NCBI GenBank assembly: GCA_030704615.1
Contig: CM060731.1
Span: 44,208,001-44,268,000, forward strand
From: Takakia lepidozioides
Taxonomy: Eukaryota; Streptophyta; Takakiopsida; Takakiales; Takakiaceae
DNA: 60,000 bases
Reading direction: 5' to 3'
How positions within the stretch are numbered: position 1 is the first letter of the stretch; each line of letters opens with the position of its first letter. This document shows positions 1 to 10,458 of the stretch, one piece after another. The position numbers and the translations under genes were made by a program. The notes beneath the pieces are model-generated. The model ran no database searches. It was not told where the DNA came from and saw only the letters and a list, made by a program, of their open reading frames with translations.

Positions 1-778
1 GAACACAGGGTATGCCCAGCAAGGTTGTGAATGCAGTTTTGCCACAAAAATCCATAGTGTCATTTTGTGAGGTTCAAGCTGCCATTGACACTTTACATTA
101 ATATCTTGCGCAGCAAAACACCGTTGCTAGTGCGTGTCTTAGCAATCCAGAAGGAAGTGATTTTAGCTAGGGACTCTACCTGTCGACAAACCAGCATTCT
201 TTCATATTTTCAACCTACTCAATGAATAAATGTTATCTTTCATTGGTATGACCTTGTTTACTGTGCCTCTTGTAAATATTAACTTATGAAAATTTGCCCT
301 GCCTTCTGGTTATTTGTGATACATGGCTATCTGTTAGAAAATTCATACTCTAGAGGCCTAACCTTAAAGCAGGGTTGACTGTATGGAAAAAGAGGTAACC
401 TCATTACCCGGGTCCACGATCCCAGGAATGGTCTAATGCGGCACTTTTTCTTTTCCTTATAAGACCTTTATGAGGGTTCGACTCCTCAAGGGACCCACGT
501 GGACCCACGTGCACGGGCCTGGCCTTAGCCCCAAAGTCCCTCAACGGAGCAAGTCCACCCTCCTTTGCCATCCGGTCCACGTCCCCACAGTAACACCCAT
601 AGAGTCCGCCCTACCCTGTACAATTTCAATTGTTTTTGAGTTTTTTCAACTCCAGAAGCACATTATTTATTCAGCACTATGTATCACGATTTCCAAGATT
701 TGAACCCCATACAGGGAATTCCAAAAAGGCCTTGATGTGAAATGCATTGCAATTCACTTGATCACCCCCCTAAAAGTG
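1..778. other. No gene recognised
   Basis: Short open frames occur but none resembles a known protein or has convincing splice context. A CCCACGTGGACCCACGTG-like G-box-rich patch lies near 495-515. No promoter can be assigned from it. Confidence 0.4.
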
Positions 779-1769
779 CGCAATTCAATTGAACTGCTAA
801 AACTAGCTTGAAAACAACCCTAATTTGCAATTCAATTGAATTGTCGGCACACGATTCAATTGAATTGCTGACTACAATTCAATTGAATTGTAATCTATAA
901 TTTTTAACTTATTTCTGTATATATTGTATATATATGTACATATTTAAATTATACATATATGCATACAAAAGTATAAGCTAAAAATACATGTTGCCCGTCT
1001 ATTCTTGCCGTCCGTCTCTCAATCCTTTGCCCATGGTAAGGCTTGAGCCCGAGATAAGCCTAAGGGTGGGCGAGAGAGGGATTGAGAGAGAGGAAGTCAC
1101 GAAGCGCTTGTAAAAGCGGGATTGTCCCTTTTTGTGGATGTTGGTGCCAATATATGGCTATGTACATATACCAAACATGATACCAATGTAAGAGTATCAA
1201 CGTGTAAGAGTTTGATATATTAAACTTTATAGAAACACACATCCCAACTTCAATATGATACCTTTGTAAGGGTATCGAAACAATATTATTTTTGATAATT
1301 CTCAAGATGAACATATCATTTGTTTTCTTTGTCCTGGGCCAGATACTAGTGTTAGGGGACTACATGATGATGCAGGGGAAGCCTTTCATCAATTGTCAAG
1401 ATTGATTTTGTCTGTTTCTTTCAGAGCCAACCATGTTTCTTTTGTCAGTGAATCACAGGAAGCTACTGATCTCTCTGGCTCTCTCTTTCTTGCTGAGGCT
1501 GAGGGTGAGGCTGGCTTCACAACTCCACAATTTCCTCAAGGGCACAAGAAAGAGGGGCAGCAAGAATAGACGGGCAACATGTATTTTTAGCTTATATTCT
1601 TATATGTGTATAAGTATAATTTGAATATATACATATACATATATATTATATATTATATACAGAATTGAATTGTAGTCAGCAATTCAATTGAATCGTGTGC
1701 CGACAATTCAATTGAATTGCAAATTAGGGTTATTTTCAAGCTAGTTTTAGCAGTTCAATTGAATTGCGC
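779..1769. mobile_element. Foldback-type element with about 210-230 bp inverted arms built from AATTCAATTGAATT palindromes
   Basis: The left arm (about 779-1007) and right arm (about 1561-1769) are inverted copies of each other. They share the outer GCGCAATTCAATTGAACTGC, the phrase AAACTAGCTTGAAAA, three further AATTCAATTGAATT palindromes, an AT-rich stretch, and at the inner edge TACATGTTGCCCGTCTATTC. The interior of about 550 bp (1008-1560) has no recognisable transposase. Further AATTCAATTGAATT copies lie just outside (1772). I could not identify a target duplication. It fits a non-autonomous foldback element or large MITE; the superfamily is unknown. Confidence 0.7.
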
Positions 1770-1926
1770 TTGCAATTCAATTGAATTATTGGCCCATGTG
1801 TGAATAATTGAAATCTATGCAATCTTCTATTCATGTATCCAAGTGCATCTCCCATGTAGAGGCCCAAGTGTGACCTCAAGTGTCCCACCGTGGAATCTCC
1901 AATGTAGGGAGATCTCTATGTCATTG

Positions 1927-2104
1927 CCCACTTTGCTATTTTTGCAATCTCCCATGTCGAGGCTTCATATATTGATATATCTATTTTGCTATTTTTTTTG
2001 CGAATTTCCAGCGACCAAAAGTATTTGAAATTCAAGATTGGGAAAGCCCACTTTGCTATTTTTCTCAAATTTCCAACGACCCAAAGCACTTGAAATTCCA
2101 GATC
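1927..2104. repeat. Diverged tandem pair of a CCCACTTTGCTATTTTT repeat
   Basis: Two copies (about 1927-2037 and 2047-2104) each begin CCCACTTTGCTATTTTT and end in a phrase like CGACCCAAAGCACTTGAAATT. The same phrase recurs at about 31113-31140, directly left of a CACTA-like element. This marks a dispersed repeat family. Confidence 0.55.
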
Positions 2105-2109
2105 TCCCA

Positions 2110-2290
2110 CACCGTTGGTCCAAAAATCATGAGACCAAGCTGGTGCACTCCTCCTCACCGAGGGCTTTTCAACGACATCAAGCACCCGCGCTGGCCCGTG
2201 GTTTGGGAGATCTCCCCGACGCTACAAAACAAAACAAACAAAACAAACTCAACGTGACAAAACAAAACAAAACAAAACAAAACAAACGTC
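2110..2290. repeat. Dispersed repeat shared with 44058-44180, ending in an (AAAAC)n tract
   Basis: GGTCCAAAAATCATGA at about 2118 is repeated as GGTCCAAAAATTATGA at 44059. Both are followed about 80 bp later by GTGGTTTGGGAGATCTC and then by AAACAAAAC-rich DNA. At 44 kb this sequence abuts the right end of a CACTA-like element; here no such element is present, so this copy may represent the empty target. Confidence 0.5.
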
Positions 2291-2602
2291 TCGCTTCATA
2301 TATTGATATGTATATATATAAAGGGGAAGAAGCCCTCCGATTCATATTAGAAAGATATATTGATAATGAGAAGCTCTACATATTACCATATATACCATAT
2401 ACTATATTATTCATATAATTCTTACAGCACATATCTCATGTATTCTTCTGATATATATGTAATCATTTTTCCTTCTATCAGGGTTTTTGTTTTGCCACAC
2501 AAAACCACTAGTAAAGTTCAGGAGTTTAGTATTTAAATAGTAGTATTGTTTGTCGTCTAGCGACAAAATATAAAACTCCAAATGGTGGACTTGATACGTA
2601 CG

Positions 2603-2718
2603 TTAGGCACAGTCCCATGGAGGTGGAGACCAGGTCTGACAGAGGTGGTATGTGAGGGAGTTAGGCACAGTCCCATGGAGGTGGAGACCAGGTCTGACAG
2701 AGGTGGTATGTGAGGGAG
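2603..2718. repeat. 58-bp perfect tandem duplication
   Basis: The 58-bp unit starting TTAGGCACAGTCCCATGGAG occurs twice head-to-tail, at 2603-2660 and 2661-2718, without visible differences. This suggests a recent slippage or unequal-exchange event. No gene is associated. Confidence 0.9.
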
Positions 2719-3628
2719 ATACATATGAACAGGATGGATTGCGGAGTGCGCACCAACGCCTGCTGTTTCCCAACACGACCCAGTCCACAATGGTAGGGAG
2801 TTGCTGATATGGCGGGCGATTCCCCTCAAAGAAAAAAAACTGGGTTGCATCAAATATCAAAAATAAAGCTTCTAAATTTTCATAAGGTCCTGCCGGAATT
2901 CCCGGGGAACCTGTAGATACCTCCGCGACGAAAAAAGGTTGCCACAAGCTTTTAACAATATGGCTGTGATCTGTCATGGACGGTTCTAGAACTGCTAGCC
3001 CCACCGGTCCAGAAGCTTCTCCAGAGGAATCTATGCGCGTGGAGCGACGTCATGGCTCACCACTGATGAGCCGAGAGTGAGCACGTTTATTGCATTTGCA
3101 ACTTACTTACCTGCACATTGAGCTTGGATGGCTTAATTTGGTCTGTTTTGCTGAATGTTTTGGCGAATCAGGTGTATGTAGGGGAAGCCCATGACATTCC
3201 ACGATTTTCTGGCGGCCAGCCTCGTGCTAATGCCCGAGGGCAACGGCCTTCCCGAACGTGAAGAACTCCGGATCACAGGTTAAGAGCTCAGGACCCTTCG
3301 TTCCCTTCCGACCATTCCCTATCGGTATGCAGAATAGGCCGGGCCCGCTGATTCCATGCGGCAATGCTGTGAGGGATCGTAAAGTGCCCAGAATTTCCAA
3401 GGTCCCTCCCTGAGGGGACTCAATATGCCTCGAAATACTCCCGATTTCCAAATTGGAGGAACATTATGCAGATTGGATGAAAATTCTGTGAGCCATTCTT
3501 CAGGTTCGGGAAGGCCCATGCGCTCCTAACCTTAACCTGCCCTAGTTTGATTTTCTTAAAAAAGAAAGACCCCTGCAGTGGAAAAATGGTGTCACTTTTA
3601 GAAAATTGATTTTTTAATGAAATTGATG

Positions 3629-4401
3629 GCACATTAAAGTTATCCGTTAAGTGACCATCCCTTCCGCCCCTAATACATCCCCACTACACCTCTCATGGGC
3701 ACTTTGCGCCTATCGAGGAAATCATGCAGATAGAGTACCAAAAGAAGAACTGGGGCCGGCAGCGGCCCCACAGGTTTCCCTTAAGTCAGATTGGGTCCCG
3801 CCCCAGCCTCCCTGCCTACCTGCTTCCTTTCACGTCATGCCACGTACCCCCAGAGAAAAGCCTAAAAGCAAATGCAGAATGAAACTTAGAATGAAACTCA
3901 TTTTGATGCTACCGTACTTACCTAGCTTATTAGGCAATAATTAATTCAAAATCAAGTGCCTAATTAAATTTAGAACATTTTTGGAAAATGTGCCTAAAAC
4001 TTGGAAAAAATTCCCTAATTGCTTAAAAAAATGTTTTTATATTTTTTGAAAAACAAATTACCTCAACAATAGGTTTTGAGGGAGGTAAAAAACAATTGTT
4101 CATTTTATCTAGGATCGACTGTAATACATGCCTAATGTTTGGAATTACCCAGGTGAGGTGCCTAAATAATAAAAACGAATCTGCTTAATAATATTCCATT
4201 TTTATTAATTATTAGGCGAGGAAGTGCCTAATAAGCTAGGTAAGTACGGTATTTTGAGTTTGGTCATGTCTTTTTTTCGCTTGTATTATAATCCCATGCT
4301 CTTTTGACATTTATTGCACTTCAACCTCTCTCTTGGCCAAACTGCCTAACTCACCTCCCAATGCCCATCCACTGGACTTAACGGATAACTTTAATTTGTG
4401 C
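3629..4401. mobile_element. Outer TIR element of about 770 bp (non-autonomous)
   Basis: A terminal inverted repeat sharing ATTAAAGTTATCCGTTAAGT lies at about 3629-3652 and, inverted, at about 4376-4401, with small differences at the outer edge. It encloses a second TIR element at 3910-4251. No transposase is present. The superfamily cannot be given from the ends alone. Confidence 0.6.
3910..4251. mobile_element. MITE with 27-bp perfect terminal inverted repeats
   Basis: The 27 bases 3910-3936 (starting TACCGTACTTACCTAGC) are the exact inverse of 4225-4251. If the outermost TA is the target duplication, the ends read CCGTAC...GTACGG with TA duplicated, as in Tc1/mariner-type (Stowaway-like) MITEs. 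The interior is AT-rich and non-coding. It sits inside the larger TIR element 3629-4401 and must be the younger insertion. Confidence 0.75.
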
Positions 4402-4660
4402 GTATCTTCCTCTGCACCCACTTGCCAATTTCCATTGCAATGCCCCAAAGCAACACTGTTCAATGCGAGATCGATTATTGGAGAAACGTAGCATTTTTTA
4501 AAGATTTGAGTGATAGGATCAACTTCAATTGAAGTGCAATTTGGTAGGCTTCATCCTTTTTGGATCCCTCATCCAACAAGCCAAAAACCATCCAATTTGG
4601 CCAACACATCTAGTGTTGCCACTTGGTCAAACATGATCAGATCCCTTAATTATAACTCTC

Positions 4661-4682
4661 TCACACACACACACACACACAC
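4661..4682. repeat. (AC)n microsatellite
   Basis: About eleven CA units precede ACGTGTCGTGTG. Confidence 0.9.
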
Positions 4683-5044
4683 GTGTCGTGTGAAGAAATA
4701 TTCACATAAAAAACAGAATTACCTTCATCAAAACCTAACCCCCTTCCTTGAGTGATGAGATTAACTTGAAATTAGGGCAATCAATTGCCCTATACCGGTA
4801 GTGCACGACAGGCCCCTTGATAGCACTAATTTCATACAATTTGAAGCAAATCTGTAAACGCAATTTACGTATAAGTGGGGCCTGAACCCATTTCGGGTAT
4901 GTTGGGCGTTTAAGGGTTAAAATTTGCACATAGTCATATAGTGCGGGACCTTTCTAGAAGGTTGCCCCACATGTGTCACCCCTAGAAACCACCACTTGAC
5001 ACCTATACACTAGCTACCTCAAACAAAAAACCCTAGACCACAGC

Positions 5045-5120
5045 ACTAACCCATGCACTCTGGACCTTTCACCAATGAATTGCCTTGGGTACATATTTTC
5101 CTCAGAGTGCATGGGTTAGT
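5045..5120. repeat. Hairpin with 18-bp perfect arms
   Basis: ACTAACCCATGCACTCTG at 5045-5062 is the exact inverse of 5103-5120, with a 40-nt loop. The size suits a small MITE or a pre-miRNA-like stem. The pairing does not visibly extend beyond the 18 bp, so miRNA status is speculative. Confidence 0.6.
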
Positions 5121-6224
5121 ATTTTTCTCTTAATTAATATAACTATGGTTCATGTTTATGTCTTTTTTTTGGCCCTACGTGTGCATAGCCTAGTAAAGTA
5201 GGTACTAACTTAGTAAATAAATAGGTAAATAAACTTGGGGGGCTTATTAATAAGTAAATTACATTTACTTGCTACTTACTTAAGTAAGTAAGTTAATAAT
5301 AAATAAATAAGTTTGCGATATTTATTAATAAGTCCCCAAGTTAGTAAGTAAGAAGTTAGTAAGTAAGAAAGCTGTCGCCTTCCTAACTTTGGTTTTTTTT
5401 GGGGATCCCCTTAGAAAGGGGTTATTTCTAGTGTTGTATCTTAGGTCCAACTTGGGTAGGGGCCCTGTAGATCAGGACCGATAGGTTTTATGATGGGTAT
5501 GGGTATTTCCAATTTTGAGATACCTGGTCTTAGGCATGGGTATGGCAAAAAACTCAAATGACATATTGGTGCAGCATGTATAATGGTGGGATATACCCCA
5601 ACATTCATCATACTCCATTCAAAGCTGAAAATAAAAACCAGATTGAGGGCAACATACAAAAGGTTAAAAAAAATTGGAATCACAAAGCCGATATGCTCAA
5701 TCTTTTGCGCCTCCCCATATCAAAGATTCAGCCTCAAAAATAACACCTTCCCATAACATGGCGCACCCTAACGCCATAACTGCTACCCCTCCTATCTTGA
5801 GTACTGTTCGTAGTATTGCTCCGCCAGATACTATGACTGGTATGATATTAGTTTGGATATTAGTTTGGGTATGTTTGGAACCTAAACCCTAAGTTCTACG
5901 CAAACTGGTGTATAAGCTGCATGACACACCAGCCGGGTTGGCTCTTGCATACCCTTGCACATACCCCCACCCGACTGACCAGTACAACATTGGTTATTTC
6001 CAGTGTTGGCTGGGTATCACATTTTGGGCATATTGAAGGGTCCGGGTAAGGCATATTCATTTAAAGTGGTATGGAGGCGGTTATATATAATATAGTGGTT
6101 CAAAAATTAAGTCGGTTACAGGTTATCAATAGAAGGGTCCCCCAGAAAAGTGTCTCGGTTATCAATATGCCGGTTATCCAAGTGGAAGACTACCGGGTAC
6201 CTATATTACGGTTATCAATAGTGG

Positions 6225-6305
6225 TTTTATTTTTTATTTATTTTTCAAAAAGGGAAACATCTGGCTCACAAATTAGGCCCTGTGAGAGGAGAAATTGATA
6301 ATAAG
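6225..6305 (-). mobile_element. SINE fragment (3' end), same family as 8740-9062
   Basis: T-rich sequence (the tail of a minus-strand element) is followed by GGGAAACATCTGGCTCACAA and AGGCCCTGTGAGAGGA. The same landmarks occur in the copies at 8765, 9188 and 46405. The tRNA-like head is missing. Confidence 0.45.
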
Positions 6306-7859
6306 GACAGTCATGTCCTTATTATAAGCCTCTTACCCTCCTCTTTATATATATATTTCAATAGGACCAGAAAATAATAGTAATAATAAAGAGACAAAAC
6401 ACAGATCAGAAACCTTAATGGAGGGATGAGAGAATTGATTGAAAAGATGTCAATGGCGGCGTGGGAGAGCATACATGCATTCTTGCATGGCGGCGAAATC
6501 AAATCAGTTGAAAGCATTTCTCTTGGACCCTGCACCTGCATTAGCTAGAACCGCCTCTACGCCATCCTCACTTGCTCCAGATCTCACTCCGGGTATAACA
6601 CCCTTACAATCACGATGCCCGGTTCTCTAGTCGGTTAGCAACCTCGATGGCCTTTGCCGATTCCCTTCCATAGCCGGGTCCCTGCGGGCTGCACTTTCCG
6701 GTTATGCACGTATGCATAACCAGCAAATAACCGCCGGGTATGAATGTCTAAATGCCATACCCGGCCAACATTGGTTATTTCTTCAAATCATTCTCTAGCT
6801 TATTGTATATACCCTTTTATTAGTTGCTAGTCCATCCTCAAATGGACACCGAGGGCCATGCAAACTTTGGGGGCTTAGAGTAGTAGTAAGTAAGTTTGCA
6901 TGCAGTAAGTTGTATTTATCAATAAGTCCACCAAGCTAGTAAGTAAGTAAGCTGTCGCCTTCCCATCGTTTTTGTTTTGGATCCCCTTACAAATGGGTTA
7001 TTTCTTCAAATCCTTGTGTAGATTACTATATATACTCCTTTTTAGTTCTTGGACCAATGTTGCAAGGATATTTGATTATGCCTCAAACCCCCCGGCTGAG
7101 TCATATATATGTGGATCTGCCGAAGGTCAAAAAATCAAACATCCGTCTCCCTTAAGAACCGCCGGATATGAGCAAATGAGATAACCAGAAGCAGTTGGAA
7201 CCGGTGACTTTTTTTCTTTTTTTATTGCTTTGAACAGGAGCTAGTGGTCTAAAGAAGCACGTTATGAACCCATATATCTGGCATTTAAAACCGCTGTTAT
7301 TGTGTTCCCTCGACATAAACTAGTCATGAGCTGGCCTTGTCTACATTTGAGGGGGCACACATATATATTTATAACTTCATATTTAGGATGCATTTCCCAT
7401 TTTCTGAGATTTGAATGGACGCTCGCAATATAAAATATCTCTTCTATGTTCTAACCTAATAATTGTAACTTTTAATTAGTATTTTTAATCCATTATATTT
7501 TTGAATTTTGGATTATTATATTTTATTAAAATAAACTTGATAACCGGATACTGAACCGCCAGATGTCATCCCCATATAAATTCCATTTGTCCATAACCGC
7601 ATAGGGTTAAATTCTGTATTCGTTACAAACAGGCATGATATCAAACCACGGTGTGGTGTGGTGTGTCATGAAGGTGTCCACCTTTCAGCTCGAAGGCAGG
7701 AGCCCTTGTAGGTGAAGTGACACCATAAGTTACGCTCCCTTCACGAGTCATACTTTACTTTACTTTCGCTAACCAATATAAAGAAATCAAATAACCACAC
7801 AACATTGTCCTTGACCATCCTCAAATGGACAGGGCCCACGGAAACTTGGGGATTATTGC

Positions 7860-7975
7860 TACAGTGATGCCCTTATTCAGCTTACATAGGGCCCACCCCG
7901 AAAGGGCCATAGCTGTACGGCGAAGTGGCTCTTAGTTACCGGCCAAAGTCTTCTCTACCTTCAGCTTATTGTCTT
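7860..7975 (+). repeat. Dispersed repeat, inverted copy at 57116-57210
   Basis: GGGCCCACCCCGAAAGGG, CGGCGAAGTGGCTCTTAGTTA and AAGTCTTCTC occur in order here. They recur in inverse orientation at 57116-57210. The latter lies directly 3' of a minus-strand LINE reading frame, so this may be a solo fragment of that LINE's 3' untranslated region. Confidence 0.5.
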
Positions 7976-8349
7976 TATTAATTAATACATTCATGTTTGC
8001 GGTTTTTTTTAGGCCCTACGTGTGGAGAGCCCACTACTTACTAACTCAGTAAATAATAACTTAGTTAGTAGTAAGAGGCAGGGGGCTTCACTTTATATAC
8101 CCTCTCAGGGCGGTGGGACCGTTTTAGAAGGCCCTGGGACACATGTCACCCTAGAAACCTTCTTACCCAAATTTTACTCTGAACCAGCCCCAATTTAATA
8201 CCTCTCACCTTCCTACCTTCTTTTTACTTACCCCCTGACGATTATTAATGCAAATCCTTGTTTAGCTTACTATAACCCCCGCTTTTTAATTCTTGGACCA
8301 CTCTCTAATGGATAGGGCCCACCCAAAACTTGGGAGGCTAAGTAGTAGC

Positions 8350-8740
8350 CCTAGATACTCGGCAAAGGGTTTTTGTCATTGAGACTTTTTACGAACCCAT
8401 TCACCATTTGAGAGATAGGTATTGCATGAACTTTTCAGTTCTCATTCACATGCTCGTGGTGTTTTAGAAGTTTGTTTCTCATGTCCCAATCCATTCATAA
8501 GTACAAATATTTATTGGCCCTACCTTAGTAAGGTAGGATGGGTTTTGATTCTTAGCACTGATACTCTAGGTTAAGTTTCAAATTAGTTCAGGAGACAGGT
8601 GCAGATGGAATATTTCATCCATATTGACATTTGGATGAAATATCTAAACAGGATGTAGTTCATTGGTTAAGTAGACTTAGACAAATGCACAAATGATACC
8701 TGTTGCAAAAATTCTGGCATATGTTTGTTTGTTTGTTTTT
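8350..8740. other. No gene recognised
   Basis: AT-rich intergenic DNA leading into the T-rich tail of the SINE that follows. No reading frame or repeat of note. Confidence 0.4.
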
Positions 8741-9062
8741 GTTTTTTTTTTTGGGTTTTTTTAAGGGAAACCTGGTCGGAGCGATAGATAGCCCATTTTG
8801 CTTTATCATATAAGATTTCAAGTTGATGGTTTGAGCTTGTCCTCGGGTCTGAGCTGAGTGATTATTGATTAACTTACCCTTCTAAGAAAAACAATTGGCA
8901 CCTCCCCAAGGAAGAAGGGTAAATTACCATGTCTCTTGTCTCTTCATCCTGAGGGACTCCTGCCTTCCACCGGAAATTGGACACTTCGAACCCTAGGCTA
9001 TTCACAGGCAAGGCACAAAGCCCCAACCACTAGGCTACCTGCTCTAGTGCTACCTTCCTCAA
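8740..9062 (-). mobile_element. tRNA-derived SINE, nearly full length
   Basis: Read on the minus strand, the head carries an A-box-like TAGCCTAGTGG (complement of 9027-9037) and a B-box-like GGTTCGAAG (complement of 8985-8993), as in tRNA-derived SINEs. The body ends at CCAGGTTTCCC followed by an A-rich tail (T-run at about 8740-8763 on the plus strand). Related 3' ends are at 6225, 9165, 10134 and 46390. Box spacing and tail are as expected for the class. Family name unknown. Confidence 0.65.
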
Positions 9063-9164
9063 AATCGTTCTCCATTTTTTTTTCTTTTCTTAAATATATG
9101 TTTTTTTCTTTTTCATTCTCTTCTAATTCTCCCAATTCCTTGGTGTATGATATTTCAAATACAT

Positions 9165-9340
9165 TTTTTTCTTTTTTCTTAAAATAAAGGGAAACACCTG
9201 GGAGCGACAGCTCACAACTCAGGCCCCTTAATAATATAGTGAGAGGAAAGAATAACCTCTTTCAGAGCAACCCCTTGCCTTGAAGGCTTTCACAAGGGAC
9301 ACCGTCCAAGGGAAGGGGGAGAAGATCATACTACCACAGC
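9165..9340 (-). mobile_element. SINE copy (3' part)
   Basis: On the plus strand, T-rich DNA is followed by GGGAAACACCTGGGAGCGAC, GCTCACAACTCAGGCCCC and GTGAGAGGAAAGAATAACC. These landmarks match the 46390 copy closely and the 6225 and 8740 copies less closely. No clear tRNA-like head was found here. Confidence 0.55.
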
Positions 9341-9439
9341 CATCAAGGTAGCTGGACTTGACCCAGTATCATCTGGGTGGCACTGATTTCACTATCAAGG
9401 GATTTAAATAGGTTGGTCACTCAATAATATCGCCTTTAT

Positions 9440-9555
9440 GGCCTTCCTAGGTGGTTATTTTTTCCACCTGTTGTCATATTTCTTTTTAATTAATTTGAGT
9501 AAAAGAGCCTCCGTCCCTCCGTCCCCTTTCTCTTAAAAATAAATAAATAAAAATA
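9440..9555. repeat. Dispersed repeat shared with 48225-48320
   Basis: GGTTATTTTTTCCACC followed by TTTTTAATTAATTTGA and GCCTCCGTCCCCTTTC occurs here and at 48225-48320. The second copy lies within the 3' part of the chromovirus, which indicates insertion there or a shared older repeat. Confidence 0.5.
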
Positions 9556-9599
9556 ATATCTGGGCTAGATTTGAATATACACATATAAACGGAACAGAT

Positions 9600-10130
9600 G
9601 CCCTTTTTTTCCTTTTGAAAAAAAAAGAACAGGGGGACAGAGGCCCTGGATACTTTATGCCCTTTTCAATTTTGATCAACATAAAAATAACTAAATAAAT
9701 TTTTGCCCCCCAAATTTTAGTGTTCCCAGGCCCTGTCCCCTGTTTTTCCTTAAAAAATCCTCTCAGGTTAGAATCTGTTGTTTACTATTGTTTGTAGTCT
9801 GCCCTGGATAAAGGTCACCCCTATAAACGTTAGACTACCATAAACGTTAAGAAAATCTTACTCACCGTCGCCTAGGCTGCCCCATGCGGCCTCATTACCA
9901 GGAGGCCGCACAAAATTCAGAGGCGGGCAGTGTACGTAGTGGCGTTGAGATACGACGGCGGCTGACACACACGGGGGCTGCTTGACTTTCATACGCTCTG
10001 ACCTAGTGACTGTGAGGCGGGCCCGGTCAAACCAGCGAGGTGACTAAAATATGAATTGCTACCAACACTCGGTAGCTCAGTTCGGAAAGGTCTGTAGAAA
10101 ATAGTGCCGAAAGCCAAGGCGGCAGAAGGA
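9600..10130. other. Intergenic, upstream of the P450 gene
   Basis: No gene recognised. An inverted pair of CAGGGGACAGAGGCCCTGG-like sequences occurs near 9632-9650 and 9724-9742. A TATAAA-like element at about 10190 could belong to the P450 promoter but is not diagnostic. Confidence 0.35.
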
Positions 10131-10133
10131 TCA

Positions 10134-10185
10134 CTTTGATTTGTGAGCTGTCGCTCCCTTTAAAAAACAAACGAAAAAAAAATTG
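10134..10185 (+). mobile_element. SINE 3'-end fragment with A-rich tail, upstream of the P450
   Basis: TTGTGAGCTGTCGCTCCC followed by TTTAAAAAAC and an A-run is the plus-orientation form of the SINE 3' end seen in reverse at 8765, 9188 and 46405. It lies about 280 bp upstream of the chosen P450 start, so it may be in the promoter or 5' leader. Confidence 0.55.
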
Positions 10186-10458
10186 CGAGGATATAAAGCA
10201 AAGACTTCTTCACATCTGGGAAACAAGTGAGAGTTCTCGTGCTCTGAGGAATCGCAGGTGCCGTAGGCCAGGCGCAGAAGACGCTGTCGGAGATCACCCT
10301 ATAGATGCTTGTGACCAGTTTGTAGAGTGGGAGAACACAACCGGCGGATAGAGCTCTATGGGTGGAGATTAGAGGGGAGAGAATTCAATATGGAGTTCAA
10401 ATATTCGGAGAGTGATTCCTCTGGGATCACACCGTTGGCTCAAGGTGGTGCATGGTTG

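Larger units (their letters stand above)
4930..8350. repeat. Block of rearranged dispersed repeats, no gene
   Basis: Several phrases recur in this block. TCCTCAAATGGACA followed by an AACTTGGGG-like phrase occurs near 6833, 7810 and, diverged, 8300. GGATCCCCTTA followed by GGGTTATTTCT occurs near 5403 and 6980. CCTACGTGTG occurs near 5175 and 8014. ACATGTGTCACCCCTAGAAACC occurs near 4970 and, diverged, 8141. Runs of TAAGTAAGTAAG occur at 5200-5370, 6890-6950 and 8030-8080. The best reading is decayed copies of one repeat family with later rearrangement. No protein-coding gene was recognised. Confidence 0.5.

Noticed and set aside
3060-3085. CTGATGAG-CCGAGAG resembling a hammerhead ribozyme core
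   Set aside because: No GAAA box or matching stem III follows within the expected distance.
10068-10130. GGTAGCTCAGTTCGG resembling a tRNA D-arm
   Set aside because: No anticodon arm, no GGTTCGA-type T-arm and no acceptor pairing could be found around it.
10327-10458. Extended N-terminus of the P450 from 10327 or 10390
   Set aside because: It would put about 23-44 polar residues before the membrane anchor, which is atypical for ER-bound plant P450s; kept only as an alternative start.
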